Shown here piece after piece: positions 33,369 to 45,237 of a stretch of 64,000 bases of DNA. Source of the DNA: Phycisphaerales bacterium (GTDB lineage: Bacteria; Planctomycetota; Phycisphaerae; Phycisphaerales; UBA1924); contig JAJDDJ010000009.1 in the NCBI GenBank assembly GCA_029260395.1, positions 434,001-498,000 of the forward strand, written 5' to 3'. A program made the translations under genes and the position numbers. The notes beneath the pieces were generated by a model. That model was not told where the DNA came from. It saw only the letters and a list, made by a program, of their open reading frames with translations, and made no database searches. Numbering within the stretch: position 1 is the stretch's first letter; the number at the start of each line of letters is the position of its first letter.

Positions 33369-34832
33369 ATGAAGAATCCAGTGTCGATCGTTGCGGCCGT
33401 ATTGCTCGCAGCGACGATTTGCCGTGCGCAGACCGAGCTGCCGGACAAGGCAGCAAAGATCCGAACGCTGCGTGATCATGTGATCGGTTGGAGCCAGCAC
33501 CTGACCAATCGGCAGCGTGACCCGATCGATGCGGAGGTGCTGGGGGCTGTTGCTGACTACCTGGATCGACAGCAGTGGCCCGATCCCGAACCGGGTCAGC
33601 GCAAGGGCAGGATCGTGCCGCCACTGGATGAGTGGAGCAACCAACTTGATTCAGCATCGAGCGGGCTCAAGTGGCTTGCTCGCGGGTTCGCAGCCGATCG
33701 TCCGGAGTTCGTTGCGCAGGTGAACGCAGCCATTGCCGGCTTGGGAGAGCGCTATCCCCACAACCTGCACGAGGATGATGAGAGCCTCGATCTTGATGCA
33801 ATCGAGTTGAAGAGGTGGCATAAGGAGTGGAAGGAGTATCTTGACCGATCTCAGTGGGAACGGCGATATACGCTCTTCGGACCTGCATTTGCTACCAGCA
33901 AGATGCACGAAGTTGATCGCGAAGTCTTGCGGTGCGTTGCGTTTCTCATCGATGCCCATCTGCACGACGGGGAGTTTGATCGGGCGATTGAGATTGCGCG
34001 TGCCACCGTGGTGGCGAACCGCTCGACGATGTTCAGCGGTATCTTCAGTTTCATGATCGGTCTTGCGGGCGACGGCTTGGTTTTTCGCACGTTCATGGAC
34101 CACGCAGATGCAATGACTGAAGATCAGCTTGCTCGCTTGGCGCATCTGTCGGTCCAGATGGGTGGCGAGCACTACCTGGCAATGGTGCTGACTGAATACA
34201 TTGATGTTTTCGAAACGCTGGAACTGGCCAAAGAGCCTAATTGGGAGGGGTACGAGGACTACCCACTAGGCGTGGTGGATGCCATGCGCGGAAGCCATGA
34301 AATCGCCAAAGCGTTGCTGGTTGAGTACATGCGAGCTGAGCTTGAGGTATGGAAAGCTCTCGTCGGCGATGACGCGAATCCGCTCGATCAAGCCAAGCAA
34401 ACGCTCGCTTCGAAGATCCCGGCGGGCGATCTCGGCAAGGTCCGAATCGGAATGGACGCCGCACAACTGCTGACGCTCCAAGTGTGGCTTGAGAGCTTCA
34501 GCGGCGGAATGACGGATGAGCAGGTATCCGCCCTGGCCAACCTCGTCGCGCATAGCCGCAGTCGAAGACTGGTCATCGCCCTCCACCGGCACAAGCTCGC
34601 TCATGGCGGATGGCCGGAGTCGCTCGATGCGTTCGTGCCGGCGTACCTAGACGAACTTCCGATGGACCCGCACGACCCTGAGCGGGGCTCGATCCGCTAC
34701 CGGGTGAACGAAGACGGCTCGTTCACGCTCTGGTCCGTCGGGCCCGACGGCACCGACAACGGCGGGGCGGTCGATCCTGAGTCGCCGTACAGTCCGGGCG
34801 ATGCGTTTGATCTGGTTCTTTGGCCTGCTTGA
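33369..34832 (+). CDS. Exported protein of unknown function
   Basis: A 487-aa protein with a signal peptide ('MKNPVSIVAAVLLAATICRA', cut before 'QTELP'). The body is helical and rich in charged residues. The end, 'LVIALHRHKLAHGGWPESLD' through 'YLDELPMDPHD' to 'SVGPDGTDNGG', matches the tail found on many planctomycete exported proteins, where a pilin-like 'dG.w..L..l.P.yl..lP.DP' pattern is followed by a Gly/Asp-rich end. Function unknown. GGAGGA lies six bases before the ATG, the best ribosome-binding site in the window. Codon use is a little less GC-biased than in folC. Confidence 0.7.
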   Translation: MKNPVSIVAAVLLAATICRAQTELPDKAAKIRTLRDHVIGWSQHLTNRQRDPIDAEVLGAVADYLDRQQWPDPEPGQRKGRIVPPLDEWSNQLDSASSGLKWLARGFAADRPEFVAQVNAAIAGLGERYPHNLHEDDESLDLDAIELKRWHKEWKEYLDRSQWERRYTLFGPAFATSKMHEVDREVLRCVAFLIDAHLHDGEFDRAIEIARATVVANRSTMFSGIFSFMIGLAGDGLVFRTFMDHADAMTEDQLARLAHLSVQMGGEHYLAMVLTEYIDVFETLELAKEPNWEGYEDYPLGVVDAMRGSHEIAKALLVEYMRAELEVWKALVGDDANPLDQAKQTLASKIPAGDLGKVRIGMDAAQLLTLQVWLESFSGGMTDEQVSALANLVAHSRSRRLVIALHRHKLAHGGWPESLDAFVPAYLDELPMDPHDPERGSIRYRVNEDGSFTLWSVGPDGTDNGGAVDPESPYSPGDAFDLVLWPA

Positions 34833-34860
34833 CTGACGCACCCCTTGAAAGGCTCCCTCC

Positions 34861-35949
34861 ATGTCGCTGCTCGCCGCTGTCGGGCTGTTGGCAATCGGGT
34901 TCATCGCACTGGTCGTCGGGGCAGAAGCGCTCGTCCGCGGCGCGGCGGGGCTCGCGGGCCGGCTCGGCATCTCTCCGCTCGTCATCGGCCTGACCGTCGT
35001 CGCCTTTGGCACCAGCGCCCCGGAAGTCGCGGTGAGCGTGTCGGCGGTGCTCGATGGCCGCAGCGCGCTGGCCGTGGGCAACGTGGTCGGCTCGAACATC
35101 TTCAACGTGCTGTTCATCCTGGGCATCTCGGCCCTGATCCTGCCGTTGACGGTGCACCGCAAGCTCATCCGCTTCGATGTGCCGCTGATGATCGGTGTCA
35201 GCGGCGTGGTCTGGCTCATGGCCCTCGATGGCGAGATCGGAACCCTCGACGGCGGGCTGCTGCTCGCCGGGCTGATCGCCTTCACCGTGTGGACCGTCCT
35301 GAGCGCACGCCGAGAGCCGAACACCGCGAGCGAACCCGAGGCGGGCGCGCCGCCCGTGCGCTCCACGTGGGTGCTGTTGTTGCTGGTGGCGGCGGGGCTG
35401 GGCGGCTGCGCGATCGGGGCGCGGTGGCTCGTGCAGGGTGCTGTAACGATCGCGCAGTCGGCCGGCGTCAGCGACGCCGTCATCGGGCTGACGATCGTCG
35501 CCGCGGGCACGTCGCTGCCGGAGTTGGCGGCCTCGATCATGGCGACGATTCGCGGCCAGCGGGATCTGGCGATCGGCAACGTGGTGGGCAGCAACCTCTT
35601 CAACCTGCTGGGCATCCTGGGGCTCAGCGGCCTGATCGCGACGGGGCGCGGTGGGGTCGAAGTGCCGCCGAGCATGCTCGCGCTGGACCTGCCGGTCATG
35701 CTGGGCGTGGCGATCGCGTGCCTGCCGGTGTTCTTCACGGGCCAGTCGATCGCCCGGTGGGAGGGGGCGGTGTTCCTCGCGTTCTATGTTGGCTACACGG
35801 CGCTGCTCGTGATCGAGGCCCGCCAGGGCGAAGCGGTCCCGGCCTGGCGGATGGGCCTTTTCGGCATCGCCCTGCCGTTGGCGGCTGTGGGTGTGCTGGC
35901 GAGTGTGTGGGGTTCGGCGCGCGGGAATCGTCAGCGTTCAGGGGACTGA
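34861..35949 (+). CDS. Calcium/sodium antiporter of the CaCA family (YrbG-like)
   Basis: Inner-membrane cation exchanger, 362 aa, with about ten membrane helices. The two alpha repeats are clear: 'LTVVAFGTSAPEVAVSVSAV' near 41 with 'AVGNVVGSNIFNVLFILGIS', and 'LTIVAAGTSLPELAASIMAT' near 206 with 'AIGNVVGSNLFNLLGILGLS'. Each carries the 'GTS.PE' ion-binding motif and the 'GNvvGSN.fN' motif. The transported cations are inferred from the family. A long overlapping frame in the same stretch is not a gene. The end overlaps the convergent marC-like gene by 12 bases. Confidence 0.92.
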   Translation: MSLLAAVGLLAIGFIALVVGAEALVRGAAGLAGRLGISPLVIGLTVVAFGTSAPEVAVSVSAVLDGRSALAVGNVVGSNIFNVLFILGISALILPLTVHRKLIRFDVPLMIGVSGVVWLMALDGEIGTLDGGLLLAGLIAFTVWTVLSARREPNTASEPEAGAPPVRSTWVLLLLVAAGLGGCAIGARWLVQGAVTIAQSAGVSDAVIGLTIVAAGTSLPELAASIMATIRGQRDLAIGNVVGSNLFNLLGILGLSGLIATGRGGVEVPPSMLALDLPVMLGVAIACLPVFFTGQSIARWEGAVFLAFYVGYTALLVIEARQGEAVPAWRMGLFGIALPLAAVGVLASVWGSARGNRQRSGD

Positions 35950-36534
35950 CGCCCGCGCATCGAGGGCGGCGTTGATGCCGCCGAGCATCATCTCGACCGA
36001 GATCGCCACCAGCAGCATCCCCATCAGCCGTTCAAGCGCGATCAGCCCGCGCTTGCCGAGCCTCGCCGAGAGCCAGTTGCCCGCGAGCAGCACGCCCGCT
36101 GCGCCCGCCCAGGCGATGACGACCGAGAGCGTCCAGGTGAACCATCCTCCATCGGTCTGCCCGCTCATGAGCATGACCATCGCCAGCGCGGACGGCCCGG
36201 CGAACATGGGCACCGCCAACGGCACGATGAAGGGCTCGCTTTCGCCCTCCGCCTCCATGCTCAGCTTGACCGATGGGAAGATCATCGGGATGGCGATCAG
36301 GAACAGGATCAGCGCCCCGGCGATGGACATCGCGGGCTGGGAGACGTGCAGCATGCCCAGCAGCCACCGGCCCGCGTAGAGGAACGTGAGCAGGGCGAGC
36401 AGGGCAAAGAGCAACTCGCGGCGGAGCACCGGGCCGCGCCGCTCGGCGGGCAGCCGGCCGAGAATCCCCGCGAAAACCGGGATCAACCCGAACGGATCGA
36501 TGATGAAAAACAGCAGGACAGCGGTCGAGAGCAT
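35938..36534 (-). CDS. MarC-family integral membrane protein
   Basis: A 198-aa protein with six hydrophobic segments, of the MarC/UPF0056 family, whose role is unsettled (the early link to antibiotic resistance was not upheld). The N-terminal 'FFIIDPFGLIPVFAGILGRL' and the later 'LAVPMFAGPSALAMVMLMS' match the family's two Pro-containing motifs. ATG 36534 leaves the first helix directly at the N-terminus; an extension to 36576 would add a charged leader. It is divergent from leuS, 56 bases between starts. Confidence 0.82.
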   Translation of the reverse strand: MLSTAVLLFFIIDPFGLIPVFAGILGRLPAERRGPVLRRELLFALLALLTFLYAGRWLLGMLHVSQPAMSIAGALILFLIAIPMIFPSVKLSMEAEGESEPFIVPLAVPMFAGPSALAMVMLMSGQTDGGWFTWTLSVVIAWAGAAGVLLAGNWLSARLGKRGLIALERLMGMLLVAISVEMMLGGINAALDARASVP

Positions 36535-36576
36535 CTGGGGTCCCTTTGGGCGATCGTACCCACGGGGCGGGACCAC

Positions 36577-36582
36577 TACAGT
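36577..36582 (+). promoter_or_regulatory. -10-like TACAGT, 8 bases before leuS
   Basis: TACAGT followed by GGCTCACC and the leuS ATG. No ribosome-binding site is visible. Confidence 0.4.
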
Positions 36583-36590
36583 GGCTCACC

Positions 36591-39506
36591 ATGGCTTCTG
36601 AACCCACCGCACCTGATGCCGCTGTGCCCGCTTCGCGCGGCCCGATCGACCACCCGCACCGGTACACCGCGGCGCTCGCGGAAGAAATCGAGACCCGCTG
36701 GCAGCAGCAGTGGTCCGAGACCGGCGTCCACCGCCAGCCCAACCCGGGCGAGGACGGCTTCGACGCGGCCAAGCCCAAGTTCTACGTGCTCGACATGTTC
36801 CCGTACCCGTCGGGCGCGGGCCTGCATGTGGGCCACCCCGAGGGGTACACCGCGACGGATATTCTGGGCCGGTACAAGGTGATGACGGGCCACAACCTGC
36901 TGCACCCGATGGGGTGGGACGCTTTCGGCCTGCCCGCGGAGCAGTACGCGATCCAGACGGGCGTGCATCCGGCGGAGACGACGCGCAAGAGCATCGATAA
37001 CTTTCGCAGGCAGCTTCAGCGGTTCGGATTCGGGTACGACTGGGACCGCGAGTTTGGGACGATCGACGAGGGCTACTACCGCTGGACGCAGTGGATCTTC
37101 TTGCAGCTGTACAACTCGTGGTTCGATCCGGCGCACAACAAGGCGCGGCCGATCGCAGAGCTCGAAGCAGAGTTCGCTTCGGGCGCGCGCACGCCGGCTT
37201 ACAACGCGGACGCGGCGGAGATCGCCTCGGAGCTGCGCGGCAGCAAGCTGGGCGCGTGGGACTCGCTGGATCGCGCCACTCGGCACGCCGTGATCGCGTC
37301 GTACCGCCTGGCGTATCTGGGCACACAGACCGTCAACTGGTGCCCCAAGCTGGGCACAGCACTCGCGAACGAGGAAGTCATCGACGGGCGCAGCGAGCGC
37401 GGCGGGTTCCCTGTGCTGCGCAAGCCGCTCAAGCAGTGGATGCTGCGGATCACGGCGTACGGCGACCGGCTGCTCGATGGGCTGGCGGACGTTGACTGGC
37501 CGGAATCGACACGCATCCAGCAGGCCGAGTGGATCGGCCGGAGCGAGGGCGCGCAGGCACGATTCGAGCTGGTCGATCCGCCAAAGGGCTGCCCGAGCCA
37601 CCTTGAGATCTACACCACCCGGCCCGACACGATGTTCGGCGCGACGTACATGGTGGTTGCGCCCGAGCACCCGCTGGTCGATGCAGTGCTCGCTGCGCCC
37701 ACAGCCGAGACCGACGAAGCGGCGCTGCGGAGCTATGTAGAAGCCGCGCGCAACCGCAGCGATGTCGAGCGCCAAGAGAGCAAAGCGAAGACCGGCGTGT
37801 TCACCGGCGTGCGCGCTGTCAACCCCGCCACGGGCGAGCAGATCCCCGTGTGGACGAGCGATTACGTGCTGATGGGCTACGGCACGGGCGCGATCATGGC
37901 GGTCCCCGCGCACGATCAGCGGGACTTCGAGTTCGCCGAGTCGTTCGGGCTGGAGATCCATGAAGTCGTCTGCCCATCGGAGGATTTCAGTGATCCCACA
38001 GCCGCCACGATGCGCAGCGAGCCCCCGAGCGAGGCGTACACCGAGCCGGGGCGGGCGATCAACTCAAGCAATGCCGAGCGCGTCCAAGGCGGCGTTGATC
38101 TCAACGGCTTAGGCACGGCTGAGGCCAAGTCTGCGATGACGAAGTGGCTCAGCACGAGCGGGCACGGGCAGCGCAAGATCAACTATCGCCTGCGGGACTG
38201 GCTGTTTAGCCGTCAGCGGTATTGGGGCGAGCCGTTCCCGGTGGTGTTTGATGCCGACGGCCTGCACCACGCGGTTGGCGAACAGACGCTGCCCGTTGTG
38301 CTGCCCGAGATGGCGGACTACCAGCCCATCGAGAGCGACGATCCCAAGCCGCTTCTCGCCAAAGCCAAAGACTGGCTCGAAACAACCGCGGGCGAGGCTG
38401 GCGTTGACGGGCTCGATGCCAGCGCGAAGGTGATGCGCGAGGCCAACACCATGCCCGGCTGGGCGGGGAGCTGCTGGTACTACCTGCGGTACTGCGACCC
38501 GCACAACGCCGATCGGTTCATCGGCGCGGAAGCCGAGCGATATTGGTTGGGCGAACACGGTGTTGATTTGTATATCGGCGGCGCCGAGCACGCGGTGCTG
38601 CACCTGCTCTACGCGCGTTTCTGGCACCAGGTGCTGTTTGATCTCGGGCATGTTTCGAGCCCCGAGCCCTTCCGCAAGCTGTTCCACCAGGGGTTGATTC
38701 TGAGCCACGCCTTTCAGCGCGACGACAAGAGCCTTGTGCCCGTCGATGAAGTCGACGAAAAGACCGAGGGCGAGTTTGTCCATACGCCCACCGGCGACCG
38801 CGTCTACAAGACTATCGCCAAGATGTCCAAGACGCTCAAGAATGTGGTGAATCCGGACGTCATCATCGCGCAGTACGGCGCGGACACGTTCAGGCTCTAC
38901 GAGATGTACATCGGGCCGCTCGAAGCCTCGGCCCCGTGGAATACGGACGACATCATCGGGCTGTACCGGTTCCTTCAGCGGGCGTGGCGGCTGATGGTCG
39001 ATGAGAACACGGGCGAGCTTGTGTTCCGCGATGAGCCTGACGAGGCCGTCGAGAAGAAGCTGCACCGCACGATCGACAAGGCCGGTTCCGATATCGATCG
39101 GCTCGCGTTCAACACGGCGATTGCGGCGCTGATCGAGTTCGTCAACGCGGCGACCAGCGCCAAGGGGCTGAGCCGCGATCAGGCGGACCGGTTTGTGCGC
39201 GCGCTCGCGCCGTTCTGCCCGCACATGGCGGCAGAGCTCTGGGCCAAGCTGGGCGAGCGCTCACCGATCGCGCACGCAGCGTGGCCAGCGGTCGATCCCG
39301 CGATGCTCAAGGATGACGAGGTCGAGGTGCCCGTGCAACTGATGGGCAAGGTCAAGGCCAAAATCATGGTCGCGGCCGACGCCGACGCCAAGACGCTGGA
39401 AGCGATCGCGATGGCCGATGCGCGCGTGATCGAACTGCTCAAGGGCAAGACCGTGCGCAAGGTGGTGGCGGTGCCGGGGCGGATGGTCAACATCGTGGCG
39501 AACTGA
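36591..39506 (+). CDS. leuS: Leucyl-tRNA synthetase
   Basis: Class I aminoacyl-tRNA synthetase charging tRNA-Leu; 971 aa, longer than the 860 aa of E. coli because of insertions around the editing and leucine-specific regions. The HIGH motif is 'GLHVGHPEGYTATD' near 79, preceded by 'FPYPSGA'. The CP1 editing domain shows 'TTRPDTMFGATYMVVAPEHP' near 343, and 'TGAIMAVPAHDQRDFEFA' contains the editing Asp. The KMSKS loop reads 'KMSKTLKNVVNPD' near 756, with Thr in the last position. The C-terminal anticodon-binding and tail domains are complete. Confidence 0.96.
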   Translation: MASEPTAPDAAVPASRGPIDHPHRYTAALAEEIETRWQQQWSETGVHRQPNPGEDGFDAAKPKFYVLDMFPYPSGAGLHVGHPEGYTATDILGRYKVMTGHNLLHPMGWDAFGLPAEQYAIQTGVHPAETTRKSIDNFRRQLQRFGFGYDWDREFGTIDEGYYRWTQWIFLQLYNSWFDPAHNKARPIAELEAEFASGARTPAYNADAAEIASELRGSKLGAWDSLDRATRHAVIASYRLAYLGTQTVNWCPKLGTALANEEVIDGRSERGGFPVLRKPLKQWMLRITAYGDRLLDGLADVDWPESTRIQQAEWIGRSEGAQARFELVDPPKGCPSHLEIYTTRPDTMFGATYMVVAPEHPLVDAVLAAPTAETDEAALRSYVEAARNRSDVERQESKAKTGVFTGVRAVNPATGEQIPVWTSDYVLMGYGTGAIMAVPAHDQRDFEFAESFGLEIHEVVCPSEDFSDPTAATMRSEPPSEAYTEPGRAINSSNAERVQGGVDLNGLGTAEAKSAMTKWLSTSGHGQRKINYRLRDWLFSRQRYWGEPFPVVFDADGLHHAVGEQTLPVVLPEMADYQPIESDDPKPLLAKAKDWLETTAGEAGVDGLDASAKVMREANTMPGWAGSCWYYLRYCDPHNADRFIGAEAERYWLGEHGVDLYIGGAEHAVLHLLYARFWHQVLFDLGHVSSPEPFRKLFHQGLILSHAFQRDDKSLVPVDEVDEKTEGEFVHTPTGDRVYKTIAKMSKTLKNVVNPDVIIAQYGADTFRLYEMYIGPLEASAPWNTDDIIGLYRFLQRAWRLMVDENTGELVFRDEPDEAVEKKLHRTIDKAGSDIDRLAFNTAIAALIEFVNAATSAKGLSRDQADRFVRALAPFCPHMAAELWAKLGERSPIAHAAWPAVDPAMLKDDEVEVPVQLMGKVKAKIMVAADADAKTLEAIAMADARVIELLKGKTVRKVVAVPGRMVNIVAN

Positions 39507-39613
39507 TCGCTCATGACGAGCCGCGACTGTGAGGGAGCGGTCTTAATTCTTCAGAGACCTGACCGCGCGCTGACTTCTCGCGGCTCGTACGACTGCGATT
39601 TCGAGAGCTGAAG

Positions 39614-40615
39614 TTACTCGAACGCGAATGGCACGCGGGCACGCTGAACCGCCCATGTCGCGCGGTGTTCCCACCAGAGCACGCGTTCGGGCACGATCTC
39701 AGTGGGCTCGGCCTCGATTTGCTCAAGCGAGACATCAAACCCGGCGCCACGCAGCGCGGTGGTCAGCGAGGTCCATGCCTCGCTTCTGGGCTCGACCATG
39801 CAGAAGATCGGGCCGTCCGAGCGCAGTCCCTCGAAGCGCCAAGGCTGGTCCGGCTTGCTGATTGCGGCCAGTGCTGTGCGCGCGCTCGCGGGCTCCATGC
39901 CCGCCACACGGAACTGCGCCCGCCCGGCTTGGGCAAGCTGCAATGCTTCGATGGGTTGGTCGATGAGGGCGGGTGTCGCGGCTGGAGTGGTGGCCTCGGC
40001 GGCGAGCTGGACCGGCTCGGGTGCCACGACGGGCGCAGCGGTTGCATCAACTGGTGCGTTCGCGTTGTTGGTCGGCTGGTCGGTCGCCATGCGCGAGCTG
40101 TTGACCGTCGAAAACTTCGCCATGAACTGCTGGGCGAAGATCACCACGCCCGAGACCACCGCGAGCCCGGCGGCGGCGGCGAACACCGCAGCGGGGATGC
40201 GCCACGTCCGCTGCTGACGCACCACCACACCGGGCGACTTTCGCAGGTTCACCGGCGAGGTCTCGTGCGCCTCTTGCTCCAGCAGCATCTCGCGTTCGAG
40301 CAGCGGCTCAAGCCGGCTGAACATGTCTGCGGGGCACATCTGGTCGCCCAGCGAGCGGAGCATGTCGCGGTCGTGCTCGATCTGGGCGAGCGTCTGTCCG
40401 AGCACCGGGTCGCGCGCAAGAATGCCGCGGGCCGACTGGGCCTTTGACGCTTCGAGCTGGCCCTCGATCAAGTCGCACAGCATCGCCTCGTTGAGCAGAC
40501 CCTTGCGAGCGCCGGGGTCGCCCGCGTAGCCGGGCGTGCGCTCCGATGCCCTGCGGTCGTGGCCGCTTGGCTGGTTGTTGGGAGCGTCCTGGTTGTCGTT
40601 GGGTGTGTCGGTCAC
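39614..40615 (-). CDS. Membrane-bound anti-sigma-factor-like protein
   Basis: A 333-aa protein encoded just after the ECF sigma gene. The N-terminal part ('NEAMLCDLIEGQLEASKAQS' near 43) is short and helical, like the cytoplasmic end of ECF anti-sigma factors, though it lacks the His-Cys-Cys zinc motif. A single membrane helix 'IPAAVFAAAAGLAVVSGVVI' lies near 140. The outer part is low-complexity (Ala/Pro/Thr) followed by a compact domain. GTG 40615 is the likely start because the open frame further upstream lies inside the sigma gene. The role is inferred from position. Confidence 0.62.
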   Translation of the reverse strand: MTDTPNDNQDAPNNQPSGHDRRASERTPGYAGDPGARKGLLNEAMLCDLIEGQLEASKAQSARGILARDPVLGQTLAQIEHDRDMLRSLGDQMCPADMFSRLEPLLEREMLLEQEAHETSPVNLRKSPGVVVRQQRTWRIPAAVFAAAAGLAVVSGVVIFAQQFMAKFSTVNSSRMATDQPTNNANAPVDATAAPVVAPEPVQLAAEATTPAATPALIDQPIEALQLAQAGRAQFRVAGMEPASARTALAAISKPDQPWRFEGLRSDGPIFCMVEPRSEAWTSLTTALRGAGFDVSLEQIEAEPTEIVPERVLWWEHRATWAVQRARVPFAFE

Positions 40616-40649
40616 GGGTGGGTCTGTTTCTAACTGGCGAGGCTCTTCG

Positions 40650-41270
40650 TCAGGGCTCGTCTGAGAACGGGCTCGGGCTCGTGTCGGAGTTGAGCGAGGA
40701 CAGTTCCTTGCGGAGGGCGGCACGGGCGCGAAAGAGTCGGCTGCGGACGGTGCCGGGTGCGATACGGAGCACCGAGGCGATCTGGGCGTAATCAAGCCCC
40801 CGCACGTCACGGAGGACCAAGATGGCCCGCTGATCGTCGCTGACGCGGGCGAGGCCCTCGATCAGCCGATCCCGGGCATCCTCCAGTTCGACGCCTCGGC
40901 TCGCGGTTGGTTCCCGAGATTCTGCCGAGGCGACCACGCTACTCGGACCTTCCCCGGCGCCGCCCTCGCCCCGGGCCCGGCTGCGGTGGCGGCGGGTCCG
41001 AAGCTCCGACAGGCAGGCATTGGTCGCGATGCGGTACAGCCAGGTGCTCAAGAGCGACCGCTGATCGAACCCGCGAAGGCCCTGGATGGCCTTGATAAAG
41101 GTGTCCTGCGTCATGTCGGCGGCCAGTTCGGGCTCGCCCATCATGCGCAAACAAAGCGTGAACACCCGGTCCTGATGGCGGCTGACAATGCCCTCCCAGG
41201 CGGCGGGGTCGCCGGTGCGGGCCTTGGCAATCAAGGCCCAGTCGTCGCTCTCGGCGTGGTAGTCGCTCAC
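40650..41270 (-). CDS. ECF-type RNA polymerase sigma factor
   Basis: A 206-aa sigma-70 family protein of the extracytoplasmic class. Region 2 is 'WEGIVSRHQDRVFTLCLRMM' through 'DMTQDTFIKAIQGLRGFDQ' and 'LSTWLYRIATNACLSELR'. Region 4 is 'LARVSDDQRAILVLRDVRGL' and 'DYAQIASVLRIAPGTVRSRL'. The linker of about 35 residues is Gly/Ser/Glu-rich. The start is probably GTG 41270, seven bases after TAGCAT; a GTG two codons earlier is in the same frame but only one base from the hexamer. Its partner anti-sigma gene follows 34 bases downstream. Confidence 0.9.
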   Translation of the reverse strand: MSDYHAESDDWALIAKARTGDPAAWEGIVSRHQDRVFTLCLRMMGEPELAADMTQDTFIKAIQGLRGFDQRSLLSTWLYRIATNACLSELRTRRHRSRARGEGGAGEGPSSVVASAESREPTASRGVELEDARDRLIEGLARVSDDQRAILVLRDVRGLDYAQIASVLRIAPGTVRSRLFRARAALRKELSSLNSDTSPSPFSDEP

Positions 41271-41277
41271 GTACACA

Positions 41278-41283
41278 ATGCTA
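41278..41283 (-). promoter_or_regulatory. -10-like TAGCAT, 7 bases before the ECF sigma gene
   Basis: TAGCAT on the minus strand, then TGTGTAC and GTG. The spacing argues for GTG 41270 as the true start. Confidence 0.4.
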
Positions 41284-41322
41284 CACGGACTTGGCGCGGC
41301 GGCGGGGCCAGACCTGCGTTGG

Positions 41323-41670
41323 TCATCGAGCGTGCCGGCCGATCAGGAGCCCGCACTCGGTGCAGCGTTCATGGGACTCGGTGGCGGGCTGGCCGCATTT
41401 CGGGCAGTTGTTGGCACCGGTGGCAGGCACGAGCCATCGCGAGATGCGAGGGCCGAATACCCACGCGACGGCCGGAGTGCCGAACCCCAACACCGCGGTC
41501 AGAATGCGTCCGGAATAGTAAGAAAGATCAAAGAAATCACCGTCCATAAATCCCTCGAAGAGCCAACTGAGCAGCGCCACGATTCCGAAGAACGGGCCGA
41601 TCAACGAGATCATCCGGAGCACGGCCAAGAACGTAAGTCGTTTGTTGGCGATGTCATGTGCGGTCAGCAT
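41323..41670 (-). CDS. Small membrane protein with C-terminal zinc ribbon
   Basis: A 115-aa protein with two hydrophobic segments ('MISLIGPFFGIVALLSWLFE' near 20 and 'ILTAVLGFGTPAVAWVFGPR' near 52) and a C-terminal four-cysteine motif, 'CPKCGQPATESHERCTECG', a CxxC-x9-CxxC zinc ribbon. It begins two bases after the stop of the upstream membrane protein and shares with it a 'ISRWLVP' / 'IAQWLVP' ending to the second helix, so the two look like diverged relatives. Function unknown. Confidence 0.68.
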   Translation of the reverse strand: MLTAHDIANKRLTFLAVLRMISLIGPFFGIVALLSWLFEGFMDGDFFDLSYYSGRILTAVLGFGTPAVAWVFGPRISRWLVPATGANNCPKCGQPATESHERCTECGLLIGRHAR

Positions 41671-41672
41671 GA

Positions 41673-42218
41673 TTACTCCCGCGTGAGCCAGCACGCGATG
41701 GGTTTCGTCTTGGCCAAGAGCACCACGCCCACGGCGAGCAAGATGCAGAACTTGAGCGACTCGGTCGTTACCCACGCGCTGAACTGGTCGGGGTTGTCCA
41801 GCCAGTAGCGGTTGAACGTGACGTAGTCGGCTATGAGGCGAAGCACAATGTACCCGAGCCACACCAGAATCGCTATCGCCCCCATACGAAGCGAAGGTAC
41901 GAGCAGTTGAGTGACCGATGGGGCTTGGGCCACCTGTTCGGCGGGCTCTGCGGAGGCTGGCTCAGCGCCATCGGGCACAAGCCACTGGGCGATCGGCTTG
42001 GCAAACGTGGTCACGATAACGAAAGGCGCGAACGCAAAGGCGATGTGTACCAACCAAAGCCACTGCGACGGTTCGTCTCGGATGCTCCTGGAGACGATGG
42101 CCGAGACGAGGTTGATGCCCGCGAACAAGCCGTAAGAAGTAATGGCGAGAGCGCCGCAACGGACGACAGTCAGAGCGGTGATTCTGCGGCGCTGGAGTTC
42201 GCTCGCGGTGATGGCCAT
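41673..42218 (-). CDS. Four-helix membrane protein of unknown function
   Basis: A 181-aa protein with four predicted membrane helices: 'VVRCGALAITSYGLFAGINL', 'LVHIAFAFAPFVIVTTFAKP', 'LRMGAIAILVWLGYIVLRLI' and 'KFCILLAVGVVLLAKTKPIA'. The order helix-helix, 'IAQWLVPDG', Ala/Glu-rich linker, helix-helix, 'IACWLTRE' suggests an internal duplication. No family was recognised. It is transcribed with the zinc-ribbon membrane protein directly downstream and lies after topA on the same strand. Confidence 0.65.
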   Translation of the reverse strand: MAITASELQRRRITALTVVRCGALAITSYGLFAGINLVSAIVSRSIRDEPSQWLWLVHIAFAFAPFVIVTTFAKPIAQWLVPDGAEPASAEPAEQVAQAPSVTQLLVPSLRMGAIAILVWLGYIVLRLIADYVTFNRYWLDNPDQFSAWVTTESLKFCILLAVGVVLLAKTKPIACWLTRE

Positions 42219-42284
42219 GCAGTCCAGCGTAACCGATCAGCCGAAAACGGTGGAACGGTTCTTGGGTACCAGCCTCTTAGGTGG

Positions 42285-42340
42285 CACAGGCTTGTAGCCT
42301 GCGTCTTGGTTGCCGTGTTTCCGAGGGCTTCCGCCCTCGG
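42285..42340. repeat. Two-hairpin intergenic repeat after topA
   Basis: CACAGGC-TTGTA-GCCTGCG (42285-42303, one mismatch) and CCGAGGGC-TTCC-GCCCTCGG (42321-42340, perfect eight-pair stem) lie 17 bases apart in the gap behind topA. The 'caggcttgtagcctg' and 'cgagggcttccgccctcg' cores look like dispersed intergenic elements. With no T-run they are not ordinary terminators. Confidence 0.6.
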
Positions 42341-42375
42341 CTAGCAAGAGTAAGGTGCAGGTGTGTGCGTGCTGG

Positions 42376-45237
<2,862 letters not shown>

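Noticed and set aside
34845..35975. A 376-aa open frame overlapping the Ca/Na antiporter on the same strand
   Set aside because: It is almost pure Arg/Gly/Ala sequence and lies in another frame of a clear ten-helix transporter gene.
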